NCBI GenBank assembly: GCA_029945375.1
Contig: CM057065.1
Coordinates: 682,001-746,000 of the forward strand
Reading direction: 5' to 3'
Length of the DNA stretch: 64,000 nt
Source of the DNA: Agaricus subrufescens
Lineage: Eukaryota > Basidiomycota > Agaricomycetes > Agaricales > Agaricaceae
Below are positions 46,414 to 59,155 of the stretch, piece by piece. Numbering within the stretch: the first letter of the stretch is position 1; every line of letters begins with the position of its first letter. The notes under the pieces were generated by a model that made no database searches, was not told the DNA's origin, and saw only the letters and a list, made by a program, of their open reading frames with translations. A program made the position numbers and the translations under genes.

Positions 46414-47797
46414 GGTCAATGAGGTAGATAGCAAGGAGCATTAGACGCGCATGCAACGTGCCTCCATCGAAGGACTCGTGCCCGCATCTTTCCCACACGG
46501 CCGGTGCCTCCAGCCAATCCTACCGGCACTCGTTCAGTCTGCACACTTCAACACAGAATCCATGGTCTCAGGTTCGCCAATGGTTGGGGGGCTAGCGAGG
46601 CGCATCCGCTGCATCGCCCCCACAGTCAGCGCACAGAGATGCAACGCTATTTATAGACACCTCTCTGACCATTCTGTGTGTTCCATCCGGCGTTCGAGCA
46701 CGCTGCTTTCTGAGAGAAGGTGCTGCCCCTTGTCTGCGAACTGCTCACAGCAATAAATGCGACAATCATACTGACCGGCATCTGATTAGCTACCACATTT
46801 TGATCTATTCTTGATCCACTTCCCAGACTACGATATTCTATCTTACCGGGTGGGCATATAAAGATCCAAATGGCATCAGGTCCCCCTCCGTAAAACTGAG
46901 GAATCCGTGGAAGATCTCAATATGCACGTCAGACTTCAACGACGCTCCCCCCTCATGAACGTCTTCCCCTACTCCATAGTCCCGGTGTTCATCCTCCGAA
47001 CCGAACACCATCCTTACCTTGCCCAACCTAACCTCATTTGTTCATTACCACACAAAAAGACATTACCATCACCACAAACTTCCCTTTTGACCCCCAAGCT
47101 TCATACCACTCGAATGGAAACGAGCCAACAAACTCCAACTCCTCGAGCATCCCTCAATCGTCGTGATCGCCAAGTCTCATGATACGCAGGCAATCAAAGA
47201 AACTTGACACTGCCCCAAGCAACATCTGGGATGATACTGCAGCGTAGATTGCGATCGCAAGCCAGGGACACGAGCGTAGATATTCAAGTAGATGATTCCT
47301 TGTAGCTGAATAAATAGCGGCCAACCAAAGTCACATATTAGGGACGATGACCGCTTTGGTTTTCGGGCCAGTGATATCACGAATTCCAAAAAATTTGTCA
47401 GCCCAGAAGAAGCACTGACGACTCAAAGAAAGTGCATCTCACTGCTACCCGCGTTTTCGTCAGCAAAGTTCTATGCCGCGCCAAAGTTGTGGACTTGAGC
47501 AGTCACATTTTCATTCCAACCCAAACGTCGCGGCAAATAATCGCCTTAAAACGTGCTAATCCCATCATTCACAGCAAAGTTTATAGGAGAGACTCGCACT
47601 TGCTTGTCCTGTGACCGAGATTACTGTGAACGCGTCGAAAACGTTAATGTTGTAGTAGCTGTAGCAGTAAAAATTGAGCGGGAGTGGAAAACATGGAACT
47701 AGGTGTAGTGCTGAACTGTGGAAGCCAGAGCTAGAACGCGGGATGGAAGGAGAATAAACAATGCACAAACAATGATCACGGAACGCTTATGGGTGAG
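46414..47797. other. 1.4 kb spacer between G6 and relic G7
   Basis: 5' flank of G6, then unrecognised sequence. A plus frame around 46907-47182 ends METSQQTPTPRASLNRRDRQ and has no motif or splice support. Nothing firm. Confidence 0.35.
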
Positions 47798-48300
47798 TTA
47801 TTTATAGATATCTGCAGCAGTCGCATTTTCATTCAGAAGTTTTTCCATAACTGCCGGACTGTCGATCAATAATGGTAACAAATCCGGACACAACACGTAC
47901 ATTGATTCGGAGCCTCGTAGCCCATTAACGATACTAGCAAATATGATGTTTAGTACTGAGTATTTGAATCGGCAATAGAATTCAATACGACTTACTGCTG
48001 TTATCAATGAAACGGTGTGACCCTGTAACACGAAAATCATGCGCTTTCTTGGATATTTCCTGCTTCTGGTGCTGCGATGGCAATGGCGTGAGTTCCTGGG
48101 AATTTTCAGGTGGAACTTGAAGAGGAACTTACACTTTGTCGTTCAATAACCGAAGATGGACTGAGGTGAATGCATGGAATCTAGATGTGTGCCACAACCA
48201 GGCGGCAGAGCAACCAAATCTGGCAGGCCACACTTGAGCACCGAGATCGGCGTGATTGGCGACAAGAGGTGACGGTTGGCCATTCTTATCTCCCCTTTTG
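47798..48300 (-). pseudogene. NLR-like relic G7, 5' end only
   Basis: Minus strand. The end of an E1 is visible (SPPITSISV-like, ~48280-48130, into a decayed LVIERQS end), then an E2 remnant around 48060-48000 (KKAHDFRVTGSHRFIDNS-like, approximate), a microexon-like segment, and the start of E4 with MEKLLNENATAADIYK before a stop at 47798. The NACHT core and all later exons are missing. The break lies 16 codons after the E4 ATG. It sits between G6 and G8 and probably reflects unequal crossing-over within the array. Confidence 0.65.
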
Positions 48301-48467
48301 AAATAAAACCAATGATAGTAACCTCATCCTAAAACCTTTCTAGACATGAACTTAATTTGACTTCATCCGGTCCTATTCCTTCACATGAAAAAATTGTTTA
48401 TCTCCTTCATATTTTGTGTACGTGTAAGTGTTGCAAAATTTCGCGTAGTTGCTCCCCAAATCGTCTA

Positions 48468-51400
48468 TCATGCATAAATACCATACTTCATACGTTGCTC
48501 AGACCAGATCGTACACCAAAACCAGTACGTCCACTCCGATATACCATCCTCTGGATCAATAAACCGAAATTCTACACAACAATCCGAGCTTGAAGTAGGT
48601 GGAATTAGGACAATGTGATCCGGAGATCGAGTCTTCCATTCCTCCAGCTGACGTTTCAGCCTTCGAAAGCAATAACACGAGCCTCGTGGATCAAAGCGGG
48701 TGCTCCACTCCCGATCCTCTCCTTCTTTCCACTGGCCTTTCCGTTCATGCTGCGTGACACTGATTTCAATATTGGTTGCAGGCATATCAAGAGTTTCCAC
48801 TCACCGGACAGGAATCATCCCAGCGACTAGATAAATTTGTCAAACTGGTAGCAGAACACCGGAACTGCAACTGAAAATCTACATGTTCGTTCAGTCTTGA
48901 AATGTCTATAATCTTGAGAGGTGTTTCCCGGAGTACACCCCCCGCCACGAATTCAGAACGTCGAGATTTGTCCTCATGTGCATTTTCAGCATACGAAGAT
49001 AGACGGCCGAATCAAAAACTCACAAACACCGCGTCACACAATGCCGAGTATGGAAAGCCTTCATTGTACTCCTCGAATCGAGTTGTCAGAAGACGGATGT
49101 AGGGCTCGTTCCGGAAGGTCGAATTTTCGTCCTGTATTCCAATCAGGACCTCTCCTAATGCCAGTTTATACAAAGTCAACCTCGTTTGATTGTCCTCCCA
49201 ACCAACTTCTTCATCAGCAAACCAGGTGAGCGGAATCTTGTCACCAGTACCAGGACCACGCGACAGTGTGCCATGAAGAAATTCATAATCCACTCCTGCG
49301 TAACTGACGCCATGGGAAGCCTCCATCAAGATTCTTACTGCACATTGGGTCATGAGTTGTCTGCCCTCACGTTTAATATTGAAGGAGAACCTGGATCTGG
49401 TGAAGTCCGATATATAATCCATGAATGATTTATGGAAGGGTCGAAGCGCTTCCCTGTGTGCCTGGTCGCACTGTGGGACATGCAAAACGGAATAGAGATG
49501 ATTAACAGCAGCATATGCTTCACTACGTGTCAAACCCAGCCAGTTGCACAGCACAATAAAATTCCTGCTGGTATCATAGAAGAACAGGGATGAATCCCAG
49601 GACAACATTAACGCGAGTAAGACTTTTCTCGTGTTAAACATGATTTTGGCAGGAACATTCGAAAGAATGCGGTCGTATAATGCATCAAGTAGGGCCATTG
49701 GGTGCTCTTCTCGTGACACATCGGTCATCGGATGATTGTCGATGATATACAAAACATCAGAGAACTGGGAAGTCGGGCTGGCAACTCGTGGGTCACTAAT
49801 ATATCTGATGACCGTACGCGCATATGCAAATAGTCCACCGGCTGCGCCAGCGAGCTTCCAAAAGTTCCGTTCCTCAGGCCACTGAGGATCAAGCGAGGGG
49901 AACATATCTCTAATTTCCACGAACTTATCACGAAGGTACAATTCAACATCAGCGCGGGCCTGATTAGAATCGACTTGGATTTCCTCCTTCTCATATGTGC
50001 CGATGACATTGTTTCTAGAGAAGAACGAAGTGATGTGAATTTCGGGGCGACTTGCAATGAGCCATACGAGGGGCGAGGAGGGGTGTGTGAGGCAAGAATC
50101 ACAAATGAGACGAAGGAGTTCTTGTTGGATGTGCGTGTCATGACACTCATCTAGGCCATCAATAATAACTAGCACCCGACGCGCAGACTTGAGTTGAGAG
50201 TTGTTGCTAAAGGGTTCAGTAATGAACTTTTTGAACTGCTTAGAAATCGATGATCGGAGAAGTGATGGATCGCGCGCGATCTCTTGTTCAATGACCTGAC
50301 GATACAGCGGGGATTTGGCCGCAAACTGGTAGGAAATGGTCATGACAGCTTTTGACCCATCATTCCGTCCATTGACGGAAAAGAAGACCGACGCGTGGAA
50401 GTCCACTGCGAGCTCGGGAGACTCGGCCACATTCTGCATGATGGCTGACTTTCCTACTCCTGCCGCGCCGACTACCCAACGGATCTTCTTAACACAGTCA
50501 CAGTTGGAGACAAAATACAGACAGCGCCCGAGAATAGCCAAACGAGTTCCAGGATGGCATCGCGGCGGAGGATCGCGATCGGAAGAATCGAATTCCGCCC
50601 CAGGTATAGTTTTCTCAAGGAGTTCTTTCATGACTGGCGGAGCTATAAATAAATATGGGCAGAATAAGAAAGTAATTGTACCAACATTGGTTTGAAGACG
50701 TATAGTTATAAGTAACTAGTAAGGAAGATATAGTCGTTGCAGATGACCCAAGAGAGAGGAAACTTACTGTAGCCTACATTGCCATCGATGAAATTCCCAG
50801 ACGCAGTAAAATTCTGAGCTTGATACAACATGCCTACGTTCCGGCGCTGCGGTCGCAAAAATTCAGGGTTTGGGGATTGCTATGGGTGTGTCAATGTAAT
50901 GATCATCTATCATAAGGGAAGCTTACGCTCAGAGGTTCAGCTGTCATAGACTGTTGCGAGGATGTTAAAAGTGTGTCTATTGCAACCAGCGGCGGAGGCT
51001 CCTGTACTTGGATCAAGTCCGTAGGATTGAGAACGGACGCGGAACGGGCAGGCTCCCTTATAATAGTACCAACATCAATTGGACTCATTGGCGATGGTGC
51101 CAAAGGGGATCGGCCGATCAAGTTTGTTGGTGCTCCGCCGACCAAAAGGTGGCCCTCATAATTTTGAGGAATCGCAGGATATCTAGGAGCCGATGGGTGA
51201 GAAACTACCGGGGCCGGTATGAACGTCTGCTCTGAGTGGGGATGGGAGGACAAAGAGCTCGAGGCAGTGGCAGTAATGGTAGTGATTGAAGGTGACGTAT
51301 GTGAGAGTTGGTCGAGGGTGTCCTGTGACGCTCTGTCTACATAAAGAGGCCTAATGCAATGTTGAAGGTCGCCTGATATCCCAAGAGCTGATGAATGAAG

Positions 51401-51760
51401 TAAGTTGGTGCGGAAAAAGACACGCAAATTGGTCTTACTGTTGTCAGTACAATTTGCTCCCGCCAGTGTAGAATCGGATGCGTCTCGGTACGTGTCCTCG
51501 TTCTGGTACTGCGAAAGCGGGAAATCATTACCCGAAGACTTCTTTGAATGTTCCAGTGTCACCATTCACAAGCAAGATCTGCGGTGAAGACTCACACTTT
51601 GTTGTTCCGAAAACAGCAATTGTTGCGATGGTGTTGCAGCTGGATACGATTTACGCGGGGAATGGGTTGAAACAGTGGAATTAGGACTATGTGGAAGATC
51701 ATCAGGCGGTCGCTGAGGGCTAAGATTGGGTGTAGAGACCGAGCCAGCAGCATTCATCAT
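48468..51760 (-). CDS. NLR-like NACHT protein G8, 960 aa, with a duplicated head
   Basis: Minus-strand exons: 51760-51596 (E1a), 51508-51439 (E2a), 51372-50927 (E1b), 50879-50768 (E2b), 50715-50686 (E3), 50633-49024 (E4), 48972-48805 (E5), 48749-48468 (E6); sum 2883 bases, 961 codons. The head module occurs twice: E2a reads YRDASDSTLAGANCTDNS and E2b QAQNFTASGNFIDGNVGY, with a Ser/Thr/Pro-rich linker between. The donor after E3 is GTTGGT, weaker than usual. E4 has GAAGVGKSAIMQN, VLVIIDGLDECHD and ASRPEIHITSF. E5 is DKSRRSEFVAGGVLRETP. E6 has CYCFRRLKRQLEEW and CCVEFRFIDPEDGISEWTYW, but ends MKYGIYA rather than LGSTI, grouping it with G12. First Met chosen as MMNAAGSV; the head start is the least certain point. 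Confidence 0.78.
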
Positions 51761-52327
51761 TGTACAATCTGGTAGTGGATGCAGCGAAGACGAAGGTGAA
51801 TGGTAAGGTGTGTGAATTTGTAGATAGCGGTATGAAGATGCAAGCACAGGGAAAGTCGTGGCCAGAAGCAAAGTTGTCTGTAGCGTTGCCTGACACCAGG
51901 AATGCCGTGTGCCTGCCCAGAACCAACAGCCGAGGAACCGTCAAGGTCACCGTTTCCCTGTAAGATGTGGTCATTCGTCGGCTTCTTTTTCCCACACCGC
52001 CCGGGAGGTGCCGGTTTGGTGGCCGTTCGTCTCATAATAAATACATCACATAGGTCAACCCTTCATTCATATGATGTGCACACATCATCGCCTGATACTA
52101 TTGATACACGCTCATTTAGTATACATATTCCCCGGCCCTCCTATATACGTGGACCACAGGACATAGGCACCCGAGATTGACAAAAATGGCCATTACCATT
52201 CATGAACATGGCATCAAACCCTCATCATAGGTAACGTCCAAATTACCAATAACGTATTGGCGAATCCAGAAGCCTCAAGCCTTGGCATGCTCGGAAATGA
52301 GAGATCAGCTGCGTGGTTTATGGTACA
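51761..52327. other. Spacer between G8 and G9
   Basis: Holds the 5' flank of G8, with weak similarity to the Ser/Pro exon flank of other copies, and the 3' end of G9. Minus and plus frames of 90 codons overlap here in several phases and none is convincing. Confidence 0.35.
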
Positions 52328-55275
52328 TTATATCGTGCTCCCAAGATTTCTACGCTCCTCCGATGAAAGGTAAAGCCAGAACCAATAAGTCCACTCCGAC
52401 ACATCGTCCTCTGGATCAACAAATGCAACTTGGACACAACAGTAGTCCCCTGAAGTAAACATAACCACGACACTGTAATCCGCAAGTTCCGTTTTCCAAC
52501 TCTCCAATTGACGCTCAAGTCTGCCAGAGCAAGAGGTACAATCACGATAAGTAAACGCGCTTGTCCAACTCTGTTTCGTTCCATACTGAGTTTGACGCAC
52601 TGATTGATGCTGTATGACGCAGGCTCAACAGGCGTTTCTAAAGCCCAATATCTCACTTACATTGCAAGATGATCTCCACGAATCAGGCAGGGCCATTTTT
52701 CGGACAGGGCGCTCAAACTGCGTCTTGATAGTGCGATGTTCCTCAATCTTGGAAATATTGATCGCATTTGCAGGTATTTCACTCAGTATGCCTTGCTCGA
52801 TGAATTCGTGTCGTCGAGCTTTATCCTGACGTATAATGTCAGTCACCGATGTCTGTAACACGAGATTTCGGGACACTTACAAACGCCAAGTCCCGCAACT
52901 GATCAAAGGGAAAAGTCTCAGAATAAAAATCGAGCTGGATGGTCAAAAGCTTGATGTAACGTTCATTCTGGAACACCAAATCTCCGCGCCTTATCGCTTT
53001 CACGATTTCGCCAATCGCTAGCTGATACATACTCAGCTGAGTTCTTGTGTCGTCCCAGCGAACTCCCGCACTAGCTGGCCAAGTAATCGTAATCTGTTCT
53101 TCAGCGCCCCTCATGCAAGCAAGCCTGCCATGATAAAAAGAAAAATGCGAAATATCGAGATCGAGATCAACGCCATGGGGAGCCTCATCCAATACTCTGA
53201 ATGCACATTGGATCATGATTTGTCGAGCTTCAAGCTTGATATCCGCAGAAAACCCAGATCTCGATATGTAGTCAACAAATGATTTGTGAAAAGTTTTGGG
53301 TAGTCCCTTATGGGCTTGAAGGCGTTCGGGAAAGGCCAAAACCGAACGAAGTCGATTGAGAACCGCATAAGCTTCATCAGCAGTCATTCCTAACCAATTG
53401 CACAAGACAATGAAGTTCCTTCCATCGTGCAGGGCCAAGCCCCAATCCGACGACAACACCAGTAAGAGTTTCCGGGCGTAAGCCATGATTTTGACTGGAA
53501 TTTTCGATAGGATTCGGGCATATAAGGCATCAAGTAAAGCCATCGGGTGCTCCTCACGGGACAGCTCGGACATGGGAAGCTCGTCAATCACATTGAGAAC
53601 ATCCAAAAGTTGCATAGCTGGGTCCCCGATACTTGAGTCACCAATGTATCTGGTCACCGTCTGCGCATATGCGAATAGCCCACCCGCTGCGTTAGCCAGT
53701 TTCCACAAATGCCGTTCATCGGGCCAGTGAGAATCAAGCGGATCTGATGCGCTCCATATCTCTTTCAACTCGTGGCGAAGGAAGCGTTCAACATCTGCGC
53801 GGGCCTCATCAGAATCTACGACAACCTCTTCCTTCTCATATGCCGGTGCGACCTGGGGTTTAGCAAAGAAGGAGATGATGTGTGGTTCAGGGCGGCTGGC
53901 AATAAGCCATACAATGGGCGAGGAAGGATGTGCGATGCAAAAATTAGTGATAAGGCGGAGAAGCTCGACCTGGGTACGTGTTTCCTTGGACTCATCAAGG
54001 CCATCAACGATGATCAGCACGCGGCCAGCGGAGTTTATGTCGGGGTTGTGGATGAACGGTTGAATGATGAATTTCTCGAATTGAACTGCCATGGACGACT
54101 TCAGGAGGGATGGATCACGATTGACCCTGTCCTCAATGGCCAGACGGTAGGGGTCGCATTTCGCTGCGAGCTGGTAGGATAGGGTGATGATAGTTTTCGT
54201 TCCATCATTCCGTCCACTGATAGAGAGGAAGACCGATGCGTGGTGCTTCACTGAGAGCTCCGGAGATTCAGTGACGCTCTGCATGATGGCAGACTTTCCT
54301 ACTCCAGCGCCCCCGACTACCCAGCGAATCATTTTGGTTCCATTACAGTGAGCAATGAAATTGATGCATCGTTCGAGAATTGCTAGACGTGTTCCGGGAT
54401 GACATCTCGGTGGAGGGTCGCGAGCTGAAGAATCAGATGCTGCTCCAGGAATCGTTTCTTTCAGAAGTTTCTCCATGACTAACAAAGTAGCGGTCAATAG
54501 CGGTAGGAAAAGTAGGTATGTTGCTTACATAGGTTCGAATAGCTGATGTTGTTTGTCAACGTAACTAACAGAAATATTATTTTTCTATGAAGAGACCGAT
54601 TTCGCGGGGTGAAGACGGCTTACTGTTACCCTTCGTGTTGCCAATGAAGCTTGAACCCACGACAGAGAAATCATGCGCGTTCTTGAATACTTCCTGGCTC
54701 TGGTGCTGCAATGGCGTGAGATCCTTGGCTGCAATTTGCTTTGATTGATTCGATATCGTCATTTATCTATGAAATACTAATGAAGAGAGACTCACACTAT
54801 GTCGTTCAATTACCAAAGATTGTTGGGAAGGTGTGGCAAGGGTATATGATGGACGAAGGGATTGAGTTGATTCCGCGGAATCTAGAAGACGTGGGACACC
54901 AACAGGCGGCCGGGAAGTCAGATCCGGGGGACTACACTTTGGCATGCAGATCGATACGATCGGAGGCGACAGTGGCGAGGGCCCTTGGCCATTGGAATCG
55001 CCCAAAGCCAGGCCTGTACCAAGGCTGTCCGGGGAATCTTCGGGTTGAATGAGACTGCTGGTTACAGGCAAACAGGGGGTAGCGGTGGCGATACCCGTGT
55101 CTTGTTCCAATGCACCTTGCCTAGACGATGGGCGAGATAACACAGCATGAATCGGTCTAAGGTTTGAGGAATTGGAGGCGGCTGCATCACTGTGAAGATT
55201 TGCTGAAGATGAATGGGAGCGTGATGAACGATGAAAACGCAAGAATCGAGGGAGGTGGAAGCTAAACTCAGGCAT
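52328..55275 (-). CDS. NLR-like NACHT protein G9, 880 aa, intact
   Basis: Minus-strand exons: 55275-54796, 54705-54624, 54564-54529, 54478-52881, 52825-52661, 52609-52328; sum 2643 bases (881 codons). E1 MPEFSFHLPRFLRFHRSSRS is followed by a Ser/Pro-rich linker ending SQQSLVIERHS. E2 KNAHDFSVVGSSFIGNTKGN. E4 Walker A VVGGAGVGKSAIMQS; Walker B VLIIVDGLDESKE, where the usual Cys after DGLDE is Ser; ASRPEPHIISFF. After NACHT: FIVLCNWLGMTADEAYAVLN and SMYQLAIGEIVKAI. E5 DKARRHEFIEQGILSEIPAN...WRSSCN. E6 CTSCSGRLERQLESW, CCVQVAFVDPEDDVSEWTYW, ending RNLGSTI. About 370 bases separate its start from the end of G10, and each gene has its own 5' flank, so it is not part of an operon-like transcript. 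A TATATATAG near 55354 is a possible promoter element. Confidence 0.87.
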
Positions 55276-55649
55276 ACCAGTGGGGCAGGTCGAGAGCAGA
55301 AGCAAAGCCCATTCGAGCTGTCCATCATTCGATTACAACGTGTAGATGCCGGTTATATATAGATACTCTTATCTTGCTCACGCTCTCGCCCAAATGCCGA
55401 TACCCCACCGAACCGGAACGGACCATCCTATTCATACGAAGAATCATCTTTTCTTACCCGGTAGTAGAATGTCATTCACTAACAGTAACTTTTGAATGCG
55501 CCGTTCACTGTCAGGACTTTCCGCCTTCGCCTCAACTGCAATTTGAGCAGTCCAATCAGAAGGCATCAAGTTAGAGCTGGTATCTCTGCGAAACTTAGTG
55601 CCAATTTCATCTCTGTAATATCAAGAACAATCCAATAGCACCTGATACA

Positions 55650-58564
55650 TTATATAGTACTACCGAGTTTCTGGCGTTCGCCCTCATTAAGATAAAGAAA
55701 GAACACATAACTCCACTCCGACACACCATCCTCCAAGTCATCCAACTCAACCTCGATACCACAGTAATACGTTGAAGTGAACATAATCGGAACCGTGCGA
55801 TCTGGAAACCGGGCAGCCCAGCTTTCCCATTGACGTTTAAGCCTCTCATAACAAAATGAACAGTTGCGCGGAGTAAAGGAAGTATCCCAATCCTGTTCCC
55901 CTCTTTCTTCGAACTGACCCTTGCGTTTATGCTTTGCAATAAAATATCAAGGTCTGTCTATAAATGTAAATGCTTTACTCACCTTGCAACTTGATTCCCA
56001 TACATCAGGTAAAGTCGTTGAAGCGGAACGGCGAAAGTGCATCTTTATAGAGCAGTCGTTGTCGAATTGCGACACTCGGATTGACTTGGCAGGTACTTGC
56101 TCGATTATGCCGTGCTTCATGAATTCATGGCGTCGAGATTTATCCTTTATGTATAATCTTAGTCCTACAAGTAAGGAACAGATCGATTGTGGGGCACTTA
56201 CAAGGACCAAGTCACGCAATTCATACAAAGGAAATTCCCCGAATCTGGTTCGAAACCGAGTGGTAAAGATTTTCACGTAGGTCTCGCTTTGGAACACTGG
56301 ATCTCCACGTTGTATCCCAGCCGAAACTTCTCCAACTGCCAGCTGATACATACTCAGTCGCGTACTTGCGTCATCCCATTTAATTCCCTCACGAGCCGGC
56401 CACGTAATCGAAATCTCGTCACCAGCACCAGTATGGCGATCCAATTTGCCATGGTTAAAAGAATAATGCGTGTCATCAGCGTCAAGGTCAATGCCACGGG
56501 GAGCATCCTTTAACACTCTGAATGCACACTCTATCATGAGTTGTCGAGCCTCAAGTTTGATGTTGGTGGAAAATCCAGATCGAGATATATGGTCAACCAA
56601 TGATTTATGAAAAGGTTTTAAAGGTTCGTCGTGGGCATTATGGCGCTGGGGAAACGACAAAACAGATCGAAGACGATTGAGTGCCGCATAAGCTTCATCA
56701 GCCGTCATCCCTAACCAATTGCATAGGACGATAAAGTTTCTTCCGAATCTCAAGGCCGAATCCCAATCTGATGACAGCAGTAATAAGAGTTTCCGGGTGT
56801 TAGCCATGTTTTTGGGAGGAACATTGGATAGGATGCGGGCATACAGTGCATCGAGAAGAGCCATTGGGTGTTCTTCTCGGGACAGGTCGGATATCGGCAG
56901 CTCATCGATTACGTTCAGGACATCAGAAAGCTGCGAGGCCGGGTCCCCAACGTTTGAATCGCCAATATATTTGATGACGGTCTGCGCATATGCGAACAGC
57001 CCGCCCGCAGCATTCGCTAATTTCCACAAATGCTGTTCATTGGGCCAAGATGGCTCAAGTGAGTCCGATGCCCTCCCTATCTCAGTCAATTCATGGCGAA
57101 GGAACCGTTCAACGTCAGCACGAGCCTCGTTCGAATCTACGGCAATTTCCTCCTTTTCATATGCTGGCATGACCTCGGATCTGGCAAAGAAGGAGATTAT
57201 GTGTGGTTCAGGGCGGCTGGCAATGAGCCATACGATGGATGACGAAGGATACGAGATGCAGAAGCTAGAGATAAGGCGGAGGAGCTCGACCTGAGTTCGT
57301 GTTTCCTTGCATTCGTCAAGGCCATCAACAATGATGAGCACGCGTCCAGCAGAGTTCAGGTCGCGGTTGTGAATGAATGGCTGAACAATGAACTTCTCGA
57401 ACTGGACAGCCATCGATGCTTGCAAGAGAGATGGGTCACGATTGACCTTGTCCTCGATGAGCTGACGGTATAAGTCGGATTTGGCGGCGAACTGGTAAGA
57501 GAGTGTGATGATGGTTTTCGTTCCCTCGTTACGTCCATTGATAGACAGGAAAACCGATGCTTGCGAGGCTACTAAAAGCTTTGGTGACTCGGCGACATTC
57601 TGCATGACAGCAGACTTTCCTACTCCTGCACCTCCAACTATCCAGCGCATCTTTTTGACTCCGTCGCAATGGGTAATAAAGTTGATGCACCGGTCAAGGA
57701 TTGCCAAGCGCGTTCCGGGATGGCACCTCGGCGGTGGATCACGAGCGGAGGAATCTGACGCCGCCCCAGGGATTGTTTCCTTTAGAAGGTCCTTCATGAC
57801 TAGCGGAATGGCAGTCAGCAGGGATAACAAGATATATATAACTCTTACAATGGTTCGAAGTGGTGACGTTGCTCATTAGTGTAACTAGCGGAATCATTGT
57901 TCAAAATTGGGAAAGTAGTCACATGTAATGAGCATGCCTTACCACTGCCGTTAGCATTGTCAATAAAGTTCGACCCCACAATAGAAATGTCATGTGCTTT
58001 CTTGAATATGCCCTCGCCCCGTGGTGATGGTAGAAGATGGTTGCTGGATGGTAGCTTTGACTGTTTCAACGACAGTGTTCGAAATATACAGATGAGACTG
58101 ACCGTTTGATGTTCTAGAACCAAAGATTGTTGTGAGGGAATTGCGAGTGAACACGACGCACGCCTGGACTCAGTTGAATGTGTGGATTTTGGAGTATGGG
58201 GGGGATGAAGAGGTATCTGAGAAGCCGAATCGGGAAGGCTGAGCTTTGGTACAGAGATTGAGTTGATATCGTTTGATGCTGTGATCTCCTGCGACAGAGG
58301 CGAGGGCTGGTCTTCCACCTCCCTGTCAGCACCAAGGAAACCTGTGGTTAGATTACTTGAAATAGCCGATAAATGAGAGGTTCCAGTTCCGGTATTCGTG
58401 TCCTGCTTCGTCGCACCCTGGCTTGAAGAAGGACGATGGGACATGACAGGGCTCGGACTGAGATTTGGGGTGGCTGCATCAGTGCGAGAGTTTGTCGACA
58501 AATGGGAGCGCGATGAGCGACGAGAACGTAGGAACCGAGGAAGGTGGAAGGTGAACCCAGGCAT
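55650..58564 (-). CDS. NLR-like NACHT protein G10, 885 aa, with two frame-neutral introns
   Basis: Minus-strand exons: 58564-58103, 58060-57943, 57884-57849, 57799-56202, 56144-55983, 55931-55650; sum 2658 bases (886 codons). E1 MPGFTFHLPRFLRSRRSSRS; E2 KKAHDISIVGSNFIDNANGS; E4 GGAGVGKSAVMQN, VLIIVDGLDECKE, ASRPEPHIISFF; E5 DKSRRHEFMKHGIIEQVPAK...WESSCK; E6 CSFCYERLKRQWESW and EDGVSEWSYVFF, ending QKLGSTI. Two introns, 58102-58061 (42 bases) and 56201-56145 (57 bases), are multiples of three and contain no stop, so retaining them would still give a full-length protein. The conserved LVF at the E4 end and DKS at the E5 start in relatives argue that they are normally removed. The frame is open upstream to 58786; the MPGF Met is chosen by comparison with relatives. 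Confidence 0.86.
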
Positions 58565-59155
58565 GGGGGACGTCGAAGGCAGTGCCAAAGCCCATTCGAG
58601 CTGTCCATCAACGTGTCGACACAACCTATTCAGAAGTGTCCCTATTTTACCCACGCTTCTGACAACTTCGGATGCTTCCACAGACTCTATGCCGTGTATA
58701 TAGACTTGTTGAGGTATAATCATATCTCTCTCTGCCAGGTTTAACAGGCAACTCGGTATATGAATTTCCTGGTCAGGTGCATTCAAACGTCCTACTTACC
58801 CAGGTGCGGTCTAACTAGGTTAACCCGCTTATGGGCTGACACTCACAACGACTGCAAGTGCTGGCCGTATCTCTACTCTTATGTAATTGAAGTTTGGTTA
58901 TCGGCACCTCTACGGACAGCCAGCATGCTATCACAATAAGAAGAAACCAAATCTCCTTTGTCAGCGAGGCCCACTAGTAGACGTATCCGTAGAATATATA
59001 AAAGTGTGATGAACGGAAAGCAAATCAATATCATTTAATAGATCGCCAATCAACTATGTAAATACCGTCCAAACAATCGGAGAACTTCACTGACAAATTC
59101 AAACGCTTGAGACCTCAAGATATATAATGAGAACGTTTCAGTAATATATGATACA
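58565..59155. other. Spacer between G10 and G11
   Basis: 5' flank of G10, including the conserved CAGCTCGAATGGGCTTTGGC block, and the 3' end of G11. No other gene seen. Confidence 0.4.

Noticed and set aside
55947..57830. A 627-residue single-exon protein covering E4 and E5 of G10
   Set aside because: The frame continues only because the 57-base intron happens to be frame-neutral. Relatives splice here, and conserved LVF/DKS edges support splicing.
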